Source: Oribacterium sp. C9 | GTDB lineage: Bacteria > Bacillota > Clostridia > Lachnospirales > Lachnospiraceae | Reading direction: 5' to 3' | DNA: 64,000 nt | Assembly: GCF_002007235.1 (NCBI RefSeq) | Contig: NZ_MUHW01000002.1 | Span: forward strand, 246,083-310,082 | Part shown: positions 8,968-18,346 of the stretch, piece after piece | Position numbering within the stretch: position 1 is the stretch's first letter | Layout: each line of letters opens with the position of its first letter | Notes under the pieces: model-generated | The model's input: only the letters and a program-made list of their open reading frames with translations | What the model was told of the DNA's origin: nothing | Database searches by the model: none | Position numbers and translations under genes: made by a program

Positions 8968-11394
8968 TCACTTATCTTCCTCTGTAACAATTCCTGCAGC
9001 CTTGAGTACTTCCTCAACGTACTCTACAGGTATTATCTCCAGCTTGTCCTTTACCTCTGATGCCACATCTCGAAGATCTTCAACATTATCCTTCGGGATA
9101 AATACCTTGGTGACTCCGGCGCGTTCTGCCGCCATGAGCTTCTCCGGAAGTCCGCCTATGGCATTGACGGTTCCCTCAAGGGAGATCTCTCCTGTCATGG
9201 CGATGTGCGGAGAAACCGGACGTCCTGTCACAAGAGATGCAAGCGCAGTCGTCATTGTGATTCCAGCTGAAGGACCATCCTTCGGAGTTGATCCGTCAGG
9301 TACATGAATGTGAAGATCGTTCTCCTTGAACTTTGAAGCAAGCTCAGGAAATTTCGACTTCACCAGTGACAGAGCTATCTGAACAGACTCCTTCATCACA
9401 TCTCCAAGCTGTCCTGTGATCATGGTCTTTCCTTCACCCTTTGTGAACAGTGACTCGATGTAAAGAATCTCTCCTCCCACCTGAGTCCATGCAAGACCTG
9501 TCACAACACCGGGACGAGCCTCATCCTTCACCTTGTTGTGAGTGAGGGCATGCATATCGAGATAATCTCTCAGTTCATCCTTTGTTACCACTATCTTCGG
9601 CTCTGCTTCGCTGCACAGAGATGCGTCTTTCCTTGATTCAACTGAAGCAGTTTCTCTTGAATCAGAACCGGTCTTTACCTCTTCGGAAGCTTCTGAAGGA
9701 ACTCCTTCAGTTAATTCCTCCTTAACTTGCGGCTTCACACCGTTCTCTCTCACAAACTTCACTGCAGCGATACGGCAAAGGGTATCCAATCTCTTTTTGA
9801 GTCCACGGACGCCACCTTCACGGGTGTAGTCTGAGATAATGGTCTCCATGGCTTCCTCTGTGACCTTTATATCGCCCTTGCGAAGACCTACGGCATCAAG
9901 AGCCTTCGGAAGCAGATGCTTCTCTGCGATCTGGAACTTCTCAGTCGGTGTGTATCCCTGGAACTGGATCACCTCCATACGGTTGAGAAGCGGTCCCGGA
10001 ATAGTATCCAGAGTATTTGCCGTACAAATAAACAGTACGTCACTGAGATCATACGGCACATTCATGTAATGATCGGTGAAAGTGTTGTTCTGCTCAGGAT
10101 CCAGCACCTCAAGAAGTGCGCTGGCAGGATCTCCGTTGTAGGAGCTGGAGAGCTTATCGATCTCATCCAGCACCATAACAGGATTCGATACTCCTGCCTT
10201 ACTGATTCCGTCCATGATACGTCCCGGCATGGCACCGATATATGTACGTCTGTGACCTCTGATATCAGCCTCATCCTTGACACCGCCAAGAGAAACTCTC
10301 ACATACTTTCTGTGAAGCGCCTTGGCGATGGACTTTCCTATAGATGTCTTTCCGGTTCCCGGTGCTCCCACGAAAACAAGTATGGAACCTGACTGTTTTC
10401 TTCGGAGATTCATGACCGCGATCTGCTGAATGATTCTCTCCTTCACCTTCTTCATACCGAAGTGATCCTCGTCCAGAATCTTCTGCGCCTCATCGAGGTC
10501 AATCTGCTCAGGTTCTTCTTTCTTCCATGAAAGTCCTGTAACGAAATCGAGGTAATCGTAAAGCATACCTGATTCGGCTGAATTATCACCATCATTCTTG
10601 AGACGATTGAGGACCTTGCCGGCCTCCCTTCTCGCCTCTTCGTTCATTTCCGATTCCTGGATCTTCAGTTCGAACTTACGGACCTCAGAGACCTGCTCAG
10701 GATGCATCTCATCCAGTTCCTTCTGGAGGTAGTCGATCTGCTTCTTAAGGGCATTCTCCTTGTAAAGCTTCTGATAGTCCTCCTGCTGGGATAATTGTGC
10801 ATCTGTAGTGACTCTGGTCACCTCCGCGTACTCATAGATTATCTTCTCGAGGGCCTCAAACCTCTCCTTCTCGGAATCCATCTCCAGTACGGCATATCTT
10901 TCCTCGTTGGTGATAGATATCCATGAGCTGAGAACAGCTGCAGCTTCCTCGATGGAGGTATACTGATCTATGTGGCTCTCCATGATGGAACCCCATCGGA
11001 ATCTGGATACCAGTTCCTTCAGATCCACCTTGATCTTCAAAAGTCTCTGGCGTGCTTCATTGACATCCAGATCCATGATGCTCTCTCTCTTTACAGTCTC
11101 AACAAATATCTCATGCTGATCATTTACAGCAACCTCTTTAACATCCACACGGTCCTCAGTCTTTATGATCACATAACCTTCACCGCTTATTTCTTCTATC
11201 TTTCCCTCGACTCCGATAGGATAAAAACTATTCTCAGTTACCTGCTCCCGGGTCTGCTGCTCCTTCATAACGAGAAGGGTCACAGAATCTCCCTGATAAA
11301 CATTGTTCCCCGCTATAGCACGAAATGCCTGAGTCTGAAAATAAATATTTGAATTTGGTAAGACCAACACGTTATAGAGTGGTAATACTTTCAT
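8968..11394 (-). CDS. lon: ATP-dependent protease Lon
   Basis: An 808-residue Lon with an N-terminal substrate-binding domain, coiled coil around 200-265, AAA+ module (Walker A GAPGTGKT at 343-350, Walker B MVLDEIDK near 407-414) and a C-terminal Ser-Lys protease domain (Ser709 in PKDGPSAG, Lys752 in GGLPEKL). It degrades misfolded and regulatory proteins in the cytoplasm. About 45 extra, Ser/Glu-rich, low-complexity residues (555-600) sit between the AAA+ and protease domains. AGGAG precedes the ATG. A CIRCE-like operator about 60 bases upstream suggests HrcA control in heat stress. Confidence 0.97.
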   Translation of the reverse strand: MKVLPLYNVLVLPNSNIYFQTQAFRAIAGNNVYQGDSVTLLVMKEQQTREQVTENSFYPIGVEGKIEEISGEGYVIIKTEDRVDVKEVAVNDQHEIFVETVKRESIMDLDVNEARQRLLKIKVDLKELVSRFRWGSIMESHIDQYTSIEEAAAVLSSWISITNEERYAVLEMDSEKERFEALEKIIYEYAEVTRVTTDAQLSQQEDYQKLYKENALKKQIDYLQKELDEMHPEQVSEVRKFELKIQESEMNEEARREAGKVLNRLKNDGDNSAESGMLYDYLDFVTGLSWKKEEPEQIDLDEAQKILDEDHFGMKKVKERIIQQIAVMNLRRKQSGSILVFVGAPGTGKTSIGKSIAKALHRKYVRVSLGGVKDEADIRGHRRTYIGAMPGRIMDGISKAGVSNPVMVLDEIDKLSSSYNGDPASALLEVLDPEQNNTFTDHYMNVPYDLSDVLFICTANTLDTIPGPLLNRMEVIQFQGYTPTEKFQIAEKHLLPKALDAVGLRKGDIKVTEEAMETIISDYTREGGVRGLKKRLDTLCRIAAVKFVRENGVKPQVKEELTEGVPSEASEEVKTGSDSRETASVESRKDASLCSEAEPKIVVTKDELRDYLDMHALTHNKVKDEARPGVVTGLAWTQVGGEILYIESLFTKGEGKTMITGQLGDVMKESVQIALSLVKSKFPELASKFKENDLHIHVPDGSTPKDGPSAGITMTTALASLVTGRPVSPHIAMTGEISLEGTVNAIGGLPEKLMAAERAGVTKVFIPKDNVEDLRDVASEVKDKLEIIPVEYVEEVLKAAGIVTEEDK

Positions 11395-11453
11395 TTATAC
11401 TCCTGTCTGTTCCTCTCAGGAACTGCGCCTTTTCAGGCTAATGCTTACATCTG

Positions 11454-11480
11454 TTAGCAATCAATTAAATTGAGTGCTAA
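11454..11480. promoter_or_regulatory. CIRCE-like HrcA operator upstream of lon
   Basis: TTAGCAATC-N9-GAGTGCTAA matches the CIRCE consensus TTAGCACTC-N9-GAGTGCTAA with a single mismatch and the exact 9-base spacer. It lies just downstream of the predicted lon transcription start, the usual place for HrcA repression. Confidence 0.85.
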
Positions 11481-11491
11481 CGAATAAAAAA

Positions 11492-11520
11492 AGAATAACA
11501 CCGGCCTAAACCGGTGTCAA
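11492..11520 (-). promoter_or_regulatory. Candidate lon promoter overlapping the upstream gene's terminator
   Basis: On the minus strand TTGACA (11520-11515) and TATTCT (11497-11492) are 17 bases apart. The start would be near 11485, placing CIRCE at about +5 to +31. The spacer is the hairpin of the preceding gene's terminator. Confidence 0.55.
11498..11517 (-). terminator. Intrinsic terminator of the nitronate monooxygenase-like gene
   Basis: ACACCGG and CCGGTGT form a 7-bp GC-rich stem with a 6-base loop, followed on the minus strand by TATTC and eight T. It lies about 45 bases after the stop at 11562. Confidence 0.8.
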
Positions 11521-11561
11521 TCCATATAGTCTGAGTTCACAAAAAGTTTAGAAAAAATTTT

Positions 11562-12617
11562 TCAGAATCCAAGCTCCTTTACCAGCTCCGGAACCGTGGT
11601 CATACCTGTCAGCTTTTCGACATTGGAACCTGTGAAGAAAAGCCCCTCTTCATAGTTACCCTTTACCGCCTCGATCAGCGCCTTGGTAATACAATACGGC
11701 ACCTGACCCGGATTACAGGTCTTGATACAGCGCGAACAGTGCGTCGGCGGGATCCTTCCGGACTCTTCAAGCCTTTTTATAAGCGGCGTGAACAGTGCCC
11801 TTCCTGGCATCCCTACAGGACTGTGAATGATTCTTACATCCTGAGAAGATGCATTAATGAGAGTATCCTTGTATTCCTGTGAGGCATCACACTCCTCGGT
11901 AGCTATAAACCTTGTGGCCATCTGTACACCGGAAGCTCCTAAGTCTCTTGCCTCATCTATGTCCGCCTTATCCCAGATTCCACCTGCTGCAAAAATAGGT
12001 ATCTTTCTTCCTATAGCTTCCTCATAGGGTTTAACCGCCTCAACAAGCTTTTTCAGAATGTCAGTTACATTTCCGCAGCTTCCCTCCAGAAGCTCCTTTT
12101 CCTTAAATCCCAGATGTCCTCCGGCCTCAGGTCCCTCGAGAACAACGAAATCCGGATAACGATTATAGTTCCTCTCCCATGATTTCGCTATGACCTTGAA
12201 AGCCCTGTCGCTTGAAACTATAGGTGCGATAAGAGCCTCTCCCAGAGGTACATGTTCAGGCAGATCCAGCGGAAGTCCAGCACCGGAAATGACTGCATCC
12301 ACACCATTCTTTACTGCTGTCTTAACAGCTTCGGCATACTGCTGTGTCGCTACCATGGCATTGATGGCGATGAGTCCCATTCCCTCGGAAATTTCCTTTG
12401 CCTTCTGTATCTCCTTCCTGAGAGCTCTCAGGTTGGCCTCCTCGGGAGCCTTCATAAAATCCTCTTCCCTGTAGCCGCAGTCTGCTGTACTGATGCAGCC
12501 GATTCCTCCGCACTTCGCAACAGCACCGGCAAGCTTTTCGAGAGAAACTCCGACTCCCATTCCTCCCTGAATGAGGGGGATCTTTATCTCTTTTCCGTGA
12601 ATTTTCAAAAGTGACAT
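11562..12617 (-). CDS. Nitronate monooxygenase / enoyl-ACP reductase II-like flavoprotein
   Basis: A 351-residue TIM-barrel flavoenzyme of the NMO/FabK family. It begins IPLIQGGMGVG, has the SGAGLPLDLP and EGPEAGGHLG motifs, and phosphate-binding segments IFAAGGIWD and GASGVQMATRF. A C-terminal extension carries a Cys cluster (HCSRCIKTCNPGQVPYC). The family includes nitronate-detoxifying dioxygenases and the FMN-dependent FabK of fatty-acid synthesis. No fab genes flank it, so I keep the general name. GGAGA precedes the ATG. Confidence 0.85.
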   Translation of the reverse strand: MSLLKIHGKEIKIPLIQGGMGVGVSLEKLAGAVAKCGGIGCISTADCGYREEDFMKAPEEANLRALRKEIQKAKEISEGMGLIAINAMVATQQYAEAVKTAVKNGVDAVISGAGLPLDLPEHVPLGEALIAPIVSSDRAFKVIAKSWERNYNRYPDFVVLEGPEAGGHLGFKEKELLEGSCGNVTDILKKLVEAVKPYEEAIGRKIPIFAAGGIWDKADIDEARDLGASGVQMATRFIATEECDASQEYKDTLINASSQDVRIIHSPVGMPGRALFTPLIKRLEESGRIPPTHCSRCIKTCNPGQVPYCITKALIEAVKGNYEEGLFFTGSNVEKLTGMTTVPELVKELGF

Positions 12618-12715
12618 ATTATCTCCGTTTGCTCATAAATTTTAGCTAAAATTTTTTAACCATATCGTTTTATAGATTAGTTTCTTTTCATATATAAGTC
12701 AAACGGATTTTTTAA

Positions 12716-13582
12716 TTAAAGCTTCTCTTTTATCTTTTCTATATTTATTCCCGCCATGGAAATCCTGTAGTCATTGTCGATGAAGATATATTCGTATCTG
12801 TCTGTAAGCTTGCAGAGTATCTCCGCAAAGCGCTGATCCACGTTGATTCTCCAGTCGGAGGTCACTATCTCTTCATGACTCTCGGCACCCAGCTCAAAGC
12901 AGTCAAGCAGGAACTTTTCCTTGGTATAGTCTCTTCCAACCCAGTACTCTCTGGAGCCGGTATTCAGATTGTCATAGCCTTCGATGAAGAAGTCCTCACC
13001 CAGATCATACTTTATGTAGTTATGGAAAGCAGCCGCTTCAACTACCTTTGCTTTACAGCTGCCACGCAGATCCAGACACCTCACGATGTCGAAACCACGG
13101 ATAATCTCAGAATCCTTCCCCGATCTATCCTGAACGGGAATCTCATTCATATCCGTCTCTTTTGTAATGTTTCCTATGGCCCTGTAGCAATCCTCATCCT
13201 GCTGCTGGAAAATTCCGTATACCTGTATATTTCTCTTGCAAAGCATCTCTCCGAGATCGTAATACCTGAAGATCCTTCCGGTCCTGCCTTTACTGTCTAT
13301 ATATGAATACGCATTATTCTCGATATCGCCGTCACCTGTGTACGCAACACTGACAGCTCCGTCCAAGTCGATAAAACACACCGCAATACGTTTGAATGGA
13401 TAAATAAATCTGCCGTATTTTGATTTTCTGATGAGCAGATGGAGTACTTCTTCCATGAAATCCACTCTGCTCTTTCCTCTCATATTATGCAGTTCTGTGC
13501 CTGCAGCAAAGGCGGATCTGCCTCCCAGCAAGCCGCAATCCTCATATGTTATTGGGTGAACATGAATATATATATCTAACAT
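12716..13582 (-). CDS. Hypothetical protein, 288 residues
   Basis: I do not recognise the family. The protein is acidic and soluble, with no signal peptide or membrane helix. Visible stretches include IYIHVHPITYEDCGLLGG at the N-terminus, RIAVCFIDLDGAVSVAYTGDGD in the middle and YEYIFIDNDYRISMAGI near the end. AGGAG lies 11 bases before the ATG. Codon use matches its neighbours and the frame is intact, so it is a real gene. An AT-rich 100-base gap separates it from the flavoprotein gene downstream. The pxpA gene ends 90 bases upstream on the same strand, so it could be a distal member of that operon. Confidence 0.75.
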   Translation of the reverse strand: MLDIYIHVHPITYEDCGLLGGRSAFAAGTELHNMRGKSRVDFMEEVLHLLIRKSKYGRFIYPFKRIAVCFIDLDGAVSVAYTGDGDIENNAYSYIDSKGRTGRIFRYYDLGEMLCKRNIQVYGIFQQQDEDCYRAIGNITKETDMNEIPVQDRSGKDSEIIRGFDIVRCLDLRGSCKAKVVEAAAFHNYIKYDLGEDFFIEGYDNLNTGSREYWVGRDYTKEKFLLDCFELGAESHEEIVTSDWRINVDQRFAEILCKLTDRYEYIFIDNDYRISMAGINIEKIKEKL

Positions 13583-13672
13583 CCTTGTTTGATCTCCTAT
13601 CTATCCTTGATTAACTATACACTCATTCCCTGTAATTCTTTTATCGACAGATTTTTAAAAAAGTTTACCCCC

Positions 13673-14437
13673 TTATAAAAATTCTCTCAGCGGCTTAATG
13701 CTTACACCCTCAGCTGTGAGCCCTTCTCTCAGCTTTTTTACGAACCGGAGCGCCTTTGCTCCGTCTCCGTGGACACATATAGAATCCACTGTTATATCTA
13801 TGTCCTTTCCGCTTATCGCCGTCACCTTATGTTCCTTGACCATGCGGATGACGCGTCTCAGAGACTCGTCCTCGTCTGTTATCATGGCACCGGGTTTCTT
13901 TCTGTTCACGAGAGTCCCGTCCTCTTCGTAGGCTCTGTCTGCAAAGACCTCTGCTGCTGCTCTTAACCCCATATCCTTTGCAGCCTTGTAAAGCTCACCT
14001 GATGGAAGCGCCATAACTATGAGTTCCGGATCATAATCCCTGATGGCTCTGCAGATAGCCTCAGACTGGCTTCTATCCTTCGCAGCCATATTGTAAAACG
14101 CCCCGTGAGGCTTTACATGCTGAAGCTTCATGCCCCGGGCCTTCAAAAATGCATCCAATGCTCCTATCTGATACATGGTATAGGCATAGGATTCATCATC
14201 GGAAACCACCATGTTCCTTCTTCCGAATCCCATAAGATCCGGATAACCCGGATGTGCTCCGACCGCTATACCGGAAGCCTTTGCCGCTTCAACCGTTTTT
14301 TTCATGACCAAAGGATCAGACGCATGGAAACCGCAGGCAACATTGGCACTGGTTATAAGCGGGATGATCTCACTATCCTCTCCCAATGTATAACGTCCGA
14401 AACTCTCTCCCAGATCACTGTTTAAATCTACCTGCAT
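13673..14437 (-). CDS. pxpA: 5-oxoprolinase subunit A (LamB/YcsF family)
   Basis: A 254-residue LamB/YcsF protein with family motifs VDLNSDLGESFG at the N-terminus, SANVACGFHASDP (28-40), GAHPGYPDLMGFGRR and HVKPHGAFYN, and the C-terminal CVHGDGAKA. PxpA works with PxpB and PxpC to hydrolyse 5-oxoproline to glutamate using ATP. The start codon overlaps the accC stop by one base (TAATG), with GGAGG in the end of accC, so the two are translationally coupled. It is the last pxp gene of the operon. Confidence 0.96.
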   Translation of the reverse strand: MQVDLNSDLGESFGRYTLGEDSEIIPLITSANVACGFHASDPLVMKKTVEAAKASGIAVGAHPGYPDLMGFGRRNMVVSDDESYAYTMYQIGALDAFLKARGMKLQHVKPHGAFYNMAAKDRSQSEAICRAIRDYDPELIVMALPSGELYKAAKDMGLRAAAEVFADRAYEEDGTLVNRKKPGAMITDEDESLRRVIRMVKEHKVTAISGKDIDITVDSICVHGDGAKALRFVKKLREGLTAEGVSIKPLREFL

Positions 14438-15786
14438 TATCTGCCACCTCCTGTAAACACCGCTATGAACCCTGTATCGGCTTCGCCATTCACGAAGGTA
14501 GGGTTATTCATTATCTTGTATTGAAAATCCAGATTCGTATCCACTCCCATGATGAGAGTCTCGTCCAATGCAGCCTTCATCTTCATGATTGCCGCCTCTC
14601 TGGTCGGTGCATGGACTATGATCTTTGCGATCATGGAATCATATTCTGACGGAATAGTATAACCTGTGTATACCGCAGTATCCACTCTCACGCCGTTGCC
14701 TCCCGGAAGCAGCAGATTTGTGATCTTTCCGGGGCTGGGCATGAAATTCTTCTCAGGTATCTCAGCATTAACACGACACTCTATGGTATGGCCCCTGAGC
14801 ACGATATCATCCTGAGTAAAGCTTAGTTTCTCACCTGCCGCAACTCTTATCTGCTCCACCATAAGATCTGTACCGGTCTCCATCTCAGTTACACCATGCT
14901 CAACCTGTATACGGGTATTCATCTCCATGAAGTAATACTCACCGCTCTGATCCACGATAAATTCAATGGTTCCCGCGCTGTTATAGCCCACGGTCTGTGC
15001 CGCAAGGGTCGCATCCTTATACATTTTGTCGCGGGTCTCCTGACTGATGGCAGGGGAAGGTGACTCTTCAATAAGCTTCTGGTGGTTACGCTGTACGGAA
15101 CAGTCTCTTTCACCGAGAGTGACAACATTACCGAAATTATCCCCTATAAGCTGAACCTCCACATGCCTCGGGTGTACCACCAGCTTCTCGATGTACATAG
15201 TGTCATCCCCGAAGGCATTGGCTGACTCTCGCTGTGCCGTGTTAAACGCATCCTCGAAGTCGTCCTCGGAAAAGCATTCTCTCATGCCCTTTCCTCCGCC
15301 GCCTGAGCTTGCCTTTATCATAACAGGGAAGCCAATGCTTCTGGCTTCCAAAAGTGCCGCTGCCGAGTCATATACAGGCTCCTTCGTTCCGGGAACCACG
15401 GGAACTCCCGCTTCCATCATCTTCTTTCTTGCAGCTGATTTGTTTCCCATTTCATCGATTATCCAGGGCGCCGGACCTATAAATACCAGATTGTTCTCTT
15501 CACATCTTCTCGCAAATTCACTGTTCTCGGAAAGAAAGCCATAGCCAGGATGGATAGCCTCGCACTCCATGTTGAGAGCTGCCGATATTATGGCATCCAT
15601 ATTTAAGTAGGAATCCCTCGCAGGTCCTTCACCTATACAGACTCTGAGATCAGCCAGACGTACATGCAGTGCATTCCTGTCTTCCTTTGAGTATACCGCA
15701 ACAGAAACTATGCCCATGTCCCGGAGAGCGCGAATGACTCTGACTGCTATCTCTCCGCGATTTGCGACCAAAACTCTTTTAAACAT
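14437..15786 (-). CDS. accC: Biotin carboxylase subunit (AccC type)
   Basis: A 449-residue biotin carboxylase with ATP-grasp fold: N-terminal VLVANRGEIAVRVIRALR, glycine loop SSGGGGKGM, HPRHVEVQ, and the catalytic EMNTRIQVEHGVTE. It carboxylates the biotin on AccB using bicarbonate and ATP. Here it lies in a 5-oxoproline operon beside AHS1/AHS2 proteins (PxpB/PxpC), and accA/accD are not present in the window. It therefore may serve an AHS-type carboxyltransferase rather than acetyl-CoA carboxylase. Confidence 0.95.
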   Translation of the reverse strand: MFKRVLVANRGEIAVRVIRALRDMGIVSVAVYSKEDRNALHVRLADLRVCIGEGPARDSYLNMDAIISAALNMECEAIHPGYGFLSENSEFARRCEENNLVFIGPAPWIIDEMGNKSAARKKMMEAGVPVVPGTKEPVYDSAAALLEARSIGFPVMIKASSGGGGKGMRECFSEDDFEDAFNTAQRESANAFGDDTMYIEKLVVHPRHVEVQLIGDNFGNVVTLGERDCSVQRNHQKLIEESPSPAISQETRDKMYKDATLAAQTVGYNSAGTIEFIVDQSGEYYFMEMNTRIQVEHGVTEMETGTDLMVEQIRVAAGEKLSFTQDDIVLRGHTIECRVNAEIPEKNFMPSPGKITNLLLPGGNGVRVDTAVYTGYTIPSEYDSMIAKIIVHAPTREAAIMKMKAALDETLIMGVDTNLDFQYKIMNNPTFVNGEADTGFIAVFTGGGR

Positions 15787-15811
15787 CTAAACCTCCATAG
15801 GAAACGAATGT

Positions 15812-16276
15812 TTACAGCTTCTTTACTCTGAAAAGCGGCTGACCGTACTCAACCTTCTGCTCGTTGGAAACCAGCACTGCCTCGATTTCACAGTCATAAT
15901 CAACTGATATCTCATTCATCATCTTCATGGCTTCAACGATACAAACGGTCTCTCCTGCCTTAACCTTGTCTCCCACCTTTACATATGCCGGGATATCCGG
16001 TCCAGCTGCAGAGTAGAAGGTTCCTACTATAGGAGAGGTGATGTTTACCTCTGTCTCATCATCAACTGAGCCGTTACCGGCCTGAGGCGCTTTTCCGTCT
16101 TCTGCCGGTCCGGCTGAAACAGCCACGGGAACAGCTGCTGCTCCTCCCGAAATAATAGGCGGATTATCCAGCTTACTCATGGTGATCTTGAACTCTCCGT
16201 CTCTCACTGACATGGTCTTCAGTGATGAATTCTCCAGTATCTTTACAAGTCCCTCTATCTTCTCTAAATCCATCAT
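15812..16276 (-). CDS. accB: Biotin carboxyl carrier protein (AccB type)
   Basis: About 154 residues: an N-terminal helical region, a Gly/Ala/Pro-rich linker and a C-terminal biotinyl domain with the biotinylated Lys in VEAMKMMNEI. The frame opens at 16297, but AAGGAAG upstream of the tandem ATGATG places the start at 16276 (or 16273). It carries carboxybiotin between AccC, encoded 26 bases downstream, and a carboxyltransferase. Confidence 0.94.
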   Translation of the reverse strand: MMDLEKIEGLVKILENSSLKTMSVRDGEFKITMSKLDNPPIISGGAAAVPVAVSAGPAEDGKAPQAGNGSVDDETEVNITSPIVGTFYSAAGPDIPAYVKVGDKVKAGETVCIVEAMKMMNEISVDYDCEIEAVLVSNEQKVEYGQPLFRVKKL

Positions 16277-16403
16277 CGGTTCTTCCTTTCCATCCATTTT
16301 TATCAGATTCTTTTTAGAATCCTCAGCCCGCTGTCATTTTTTCATATCTGATATCATATGCTCACGAATCCTTTAACCCGGATTCATTCACCCCGCTTTA
16401 TAT

Positions 16404-17411
16404 TCAAACAAACAGCTTCTCAAGTCTCTGGGCTGTAAGTCTCACTTCCAAAACCTCTTTACACGGTTTATGAATACGGTTTCTGAATTCCTGATATTCA
16501 TGCTCCTCCACCTTGATGAGATGCTGAGCCTCTTCAACCGTTATACTCTTGAATCTTATCTTATCGTCTATCCGTCGCTGAACGACCTTAGGCAGATCGA
16601 CACTTGCCACGGTTCCTATCTTTGCATATCCTCCGGCGGTCTGATGATCTGCCAGAAGTATGATAGGCTTTCCGTGAGCCGGTACCTGTATCGCACCGAG
16701 AGCTATACCGTCGGAAATGATATCCGACCCCATCTTGCTCTCAACGAATGGTCCATCCATACGGACACCCATTCTGTCGAAATTACTGGATATGGTGAAC
16801 TCACTGTTCAAAAAGGTCTCTATCCCTTTGGAAGAGAACATATCATCCTGTGGTCCCATGATTACTCTTATCGTCTCTGTACTGCTGTCAAATTCATGAA
16901 GAGGGAGTGATCTCGAAAGAAAGAACGGCAGATACTTCCTTCTTTTTATTCTGGTGGAAATATAATCTCCGTCATTCAGCTTTCTTCCCTTGAATCCCCC
17001 TATTCCGCATTTGAGATTTGTACTGCGGGAACCCATGACCACCGGAATCTGAAGATAGTTTGAAAAAGCTATATAACAGGTTCTCCCTGTTCTCGCCGAG
17101 CCAACCTTCAGAACATCACCTTTATTTACATATATGGCAGTATACATAGGAACAGGATCATCATTAAGTTCAGGTCTGAAATCCCCTCCTGTGATAGCGA
17201 TGATCTGACTGGAAGTGAATTCCAGTGTGGGTCCTATGAGCGTACACTCCAGCACCGCTTCATTTTCCGGATTATCCAACAGAAGATTCGCTATACGGAA
17301 GGATCTCCTGTCCATGACGCCGCCCACATTAAAGCCCTGGCTCTGATATCCGCTTCTTCCCAGATCCTGTACAGTTGTGAGCAGTCCGCCCTTTATAACT
17401 CTGAAGCCCAT
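16404..17411 (-). CDS. pxpC: 5-oxoprolinase subunit C (AHS2 / biotin-dependent carboxyltransferase family)
   Basis: A 335-residue AHS2-domain protein (KipA/YcsJ relative). Recognisable motifs are GLLTTVQDLGRSGYQ, FNVGGVMDRRSFRIANLL, ITGGDF and LADHQTAGGYAKIGTV. It forms a complex with PxpB and PxpA. The same fold is the carboxyltransferase of urea carboxylase. It lies 33 bases downstream of pxpB and about 130 bases upstream of accB. Confidence 0.93.
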   Translation of the reverse strand: MGFRVIKGGLLTTVQDLGRSGYQSQGFNVGGVMDRRSFRIANLLLDNPENEAVLECTLIGPTLEFTSSQIIAITGGDFRPELNDDPVPMYTAIYVNKGDVLKVGSARTGRTCYIAFSNYLQIPVVMGSRSTNLKCGIGGFKGRKLNDGDYISTRIKRRKYLPFFLSRSLPLHEFDSSTETIRVIMGPQDDMFSSKGIETFLNSEFTISSNFDRMGVRMDGPFVESKMGSDIISDGIALGAIQVPAHGKPIILLADHQTAGGYAKIGTVASVDLPKVVQRRIDDKIRFKSITVEEAQHLIKVEEHEYQEFRNRIHKPCKEVLEVRLTAQRLEKLFV

Positions 17412-17444
17412 TTAGTTTCTCCTTTACAGTTTTCTGTGAAATCT

Positions 17445-18167
17445 TTACCCCTCTTCTACACTCACCTTGTATGTCCCGGCTTCCACTTCCTTCTTTATAG
17501 AAAGATATTCCTCCTCTGATACAGGCACAAATCTGATATAGTCACCTGCCTCGACAAGTATGGGAACTTCTCTTGCCGCATCATAGGTCTTTACGGGGGT
17601 CATACCCATAAGCTGCCAGCCTCCCGGCGAATCCATGGGGTAGATACCTGTCTGGGATCCTCCGATCCCCACTGAACCTGCCGGTATCCTGACTCTCGGC
17701 GCTGCAAGTCTCGGCGTATGTATCCTTTCATCGAGCCCCCCGAGGTACGTAAATCCCGGCAGGAAACCCAGCATATATATGAGATAATCCTGACTTGTAT
17801 GTATCTTTATCACTTCTTCCTGAGAAAGACCTGCATGCTCTGCTATGGTCTCGAGATCCGGCCCGTAGGCACCTCCGTAGACCACAGGAATCTTCCAGAC
17901 TTTTTTTCTGCCTCCCTCAGTCCTTGATTCCATCCGCACTATAGAATCGACCCTGTCTCTCAGAGACTCATAGCTTATGACCAAAGGATTGTAATTTATA
18001 AGTAGGGAACAGTAGGTCGGGATCATGTCAATGATTCCCGATATCTGCTGTGCCTTTATCAGCTTTGCCGCAGCCGCTATTTTTTGATTGACCTCCGGAC
18101 ATATGGTCTGATCGAACACCACGAGTATCGAAGAATCTCCCTCCGGCACGATTTTTATCTTCTGCAT
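17445..18167 (-). CDS. pxpB: 5-oxoprolinase subunit B (AHS1 / KipI family)
   Basis: A 240-residue AHS1-domain protein with the family motifs GDSSILVVFDQ, VVYGGAYGPDL, YMLGFLPGFTYLGGLD, PAGSVGIGGSQTGIYP and SPGGWQLMG. It pairs with PxpC. The ATG has AGGAG about 12 bases upstream, a long spacing. A 280-base structured intergenic region precedes it, an interruption in an otherwise tight operon. Confidence 0.93.
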   Translation of the reverse strand: MQKIKIVPEGDSSILVVFDQTICPEVNQKIAAAAKLIKAQQISGIIDMIPTYCSLLINYNPLVISYESLRDRVDSIVRMESRTEGGRKKVWKIPVVYGGAYGPDLETIAEHAGLSQEEVIKIHTSQDYLIYMLGFLPGFTYLGGLDERIHTPRLAAPRVRIPAGSVGIGGSQTGIYPMDSPGGWQLMGMTPVKTYDAAREVPILVEAGDYIRFVPVSEEEYLSIKKEVEAGTYKVSVEEG

Positions 18168-18229
18168 AGATCTGTATTTCTCCTAATCCGAACAGGCTGA
18201 GATCTTACCTGTCTTATATAAAATGATCC

Positions 18230-18346
18230 GTTCAGGCAGGAAACTTCTCCTACTTGAACGTTAGCCGCCGAATGAAAAACGCATGATCACATGCTTCAGC
18301 ATTCGACGGCTTAACCCTGCCAAACACTCACGGAACCTTTCCGTGA
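18230..18346 (-). ncRNA. Candidate structured regulatory RNA between ycsG-like gene and pxpB
   Basis: Read 5'->3' on the minus strand there are three helices. The first is TCACGGAA/TTCCGTGA (18346-18328). The second is a long arm with 18300-18315 pairing to 18260-18274 around an inner GCATG/CATGC hairpin. The third is an imperfect 12-bp hairpin at 18259-18230. GGCAGG (18321-18316) can pair with CCTGCC (18240-18235), which would break the last hairpin, a switch-like arrangement. I do not recognise a known riboswitch class. Confidence 0.5.
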
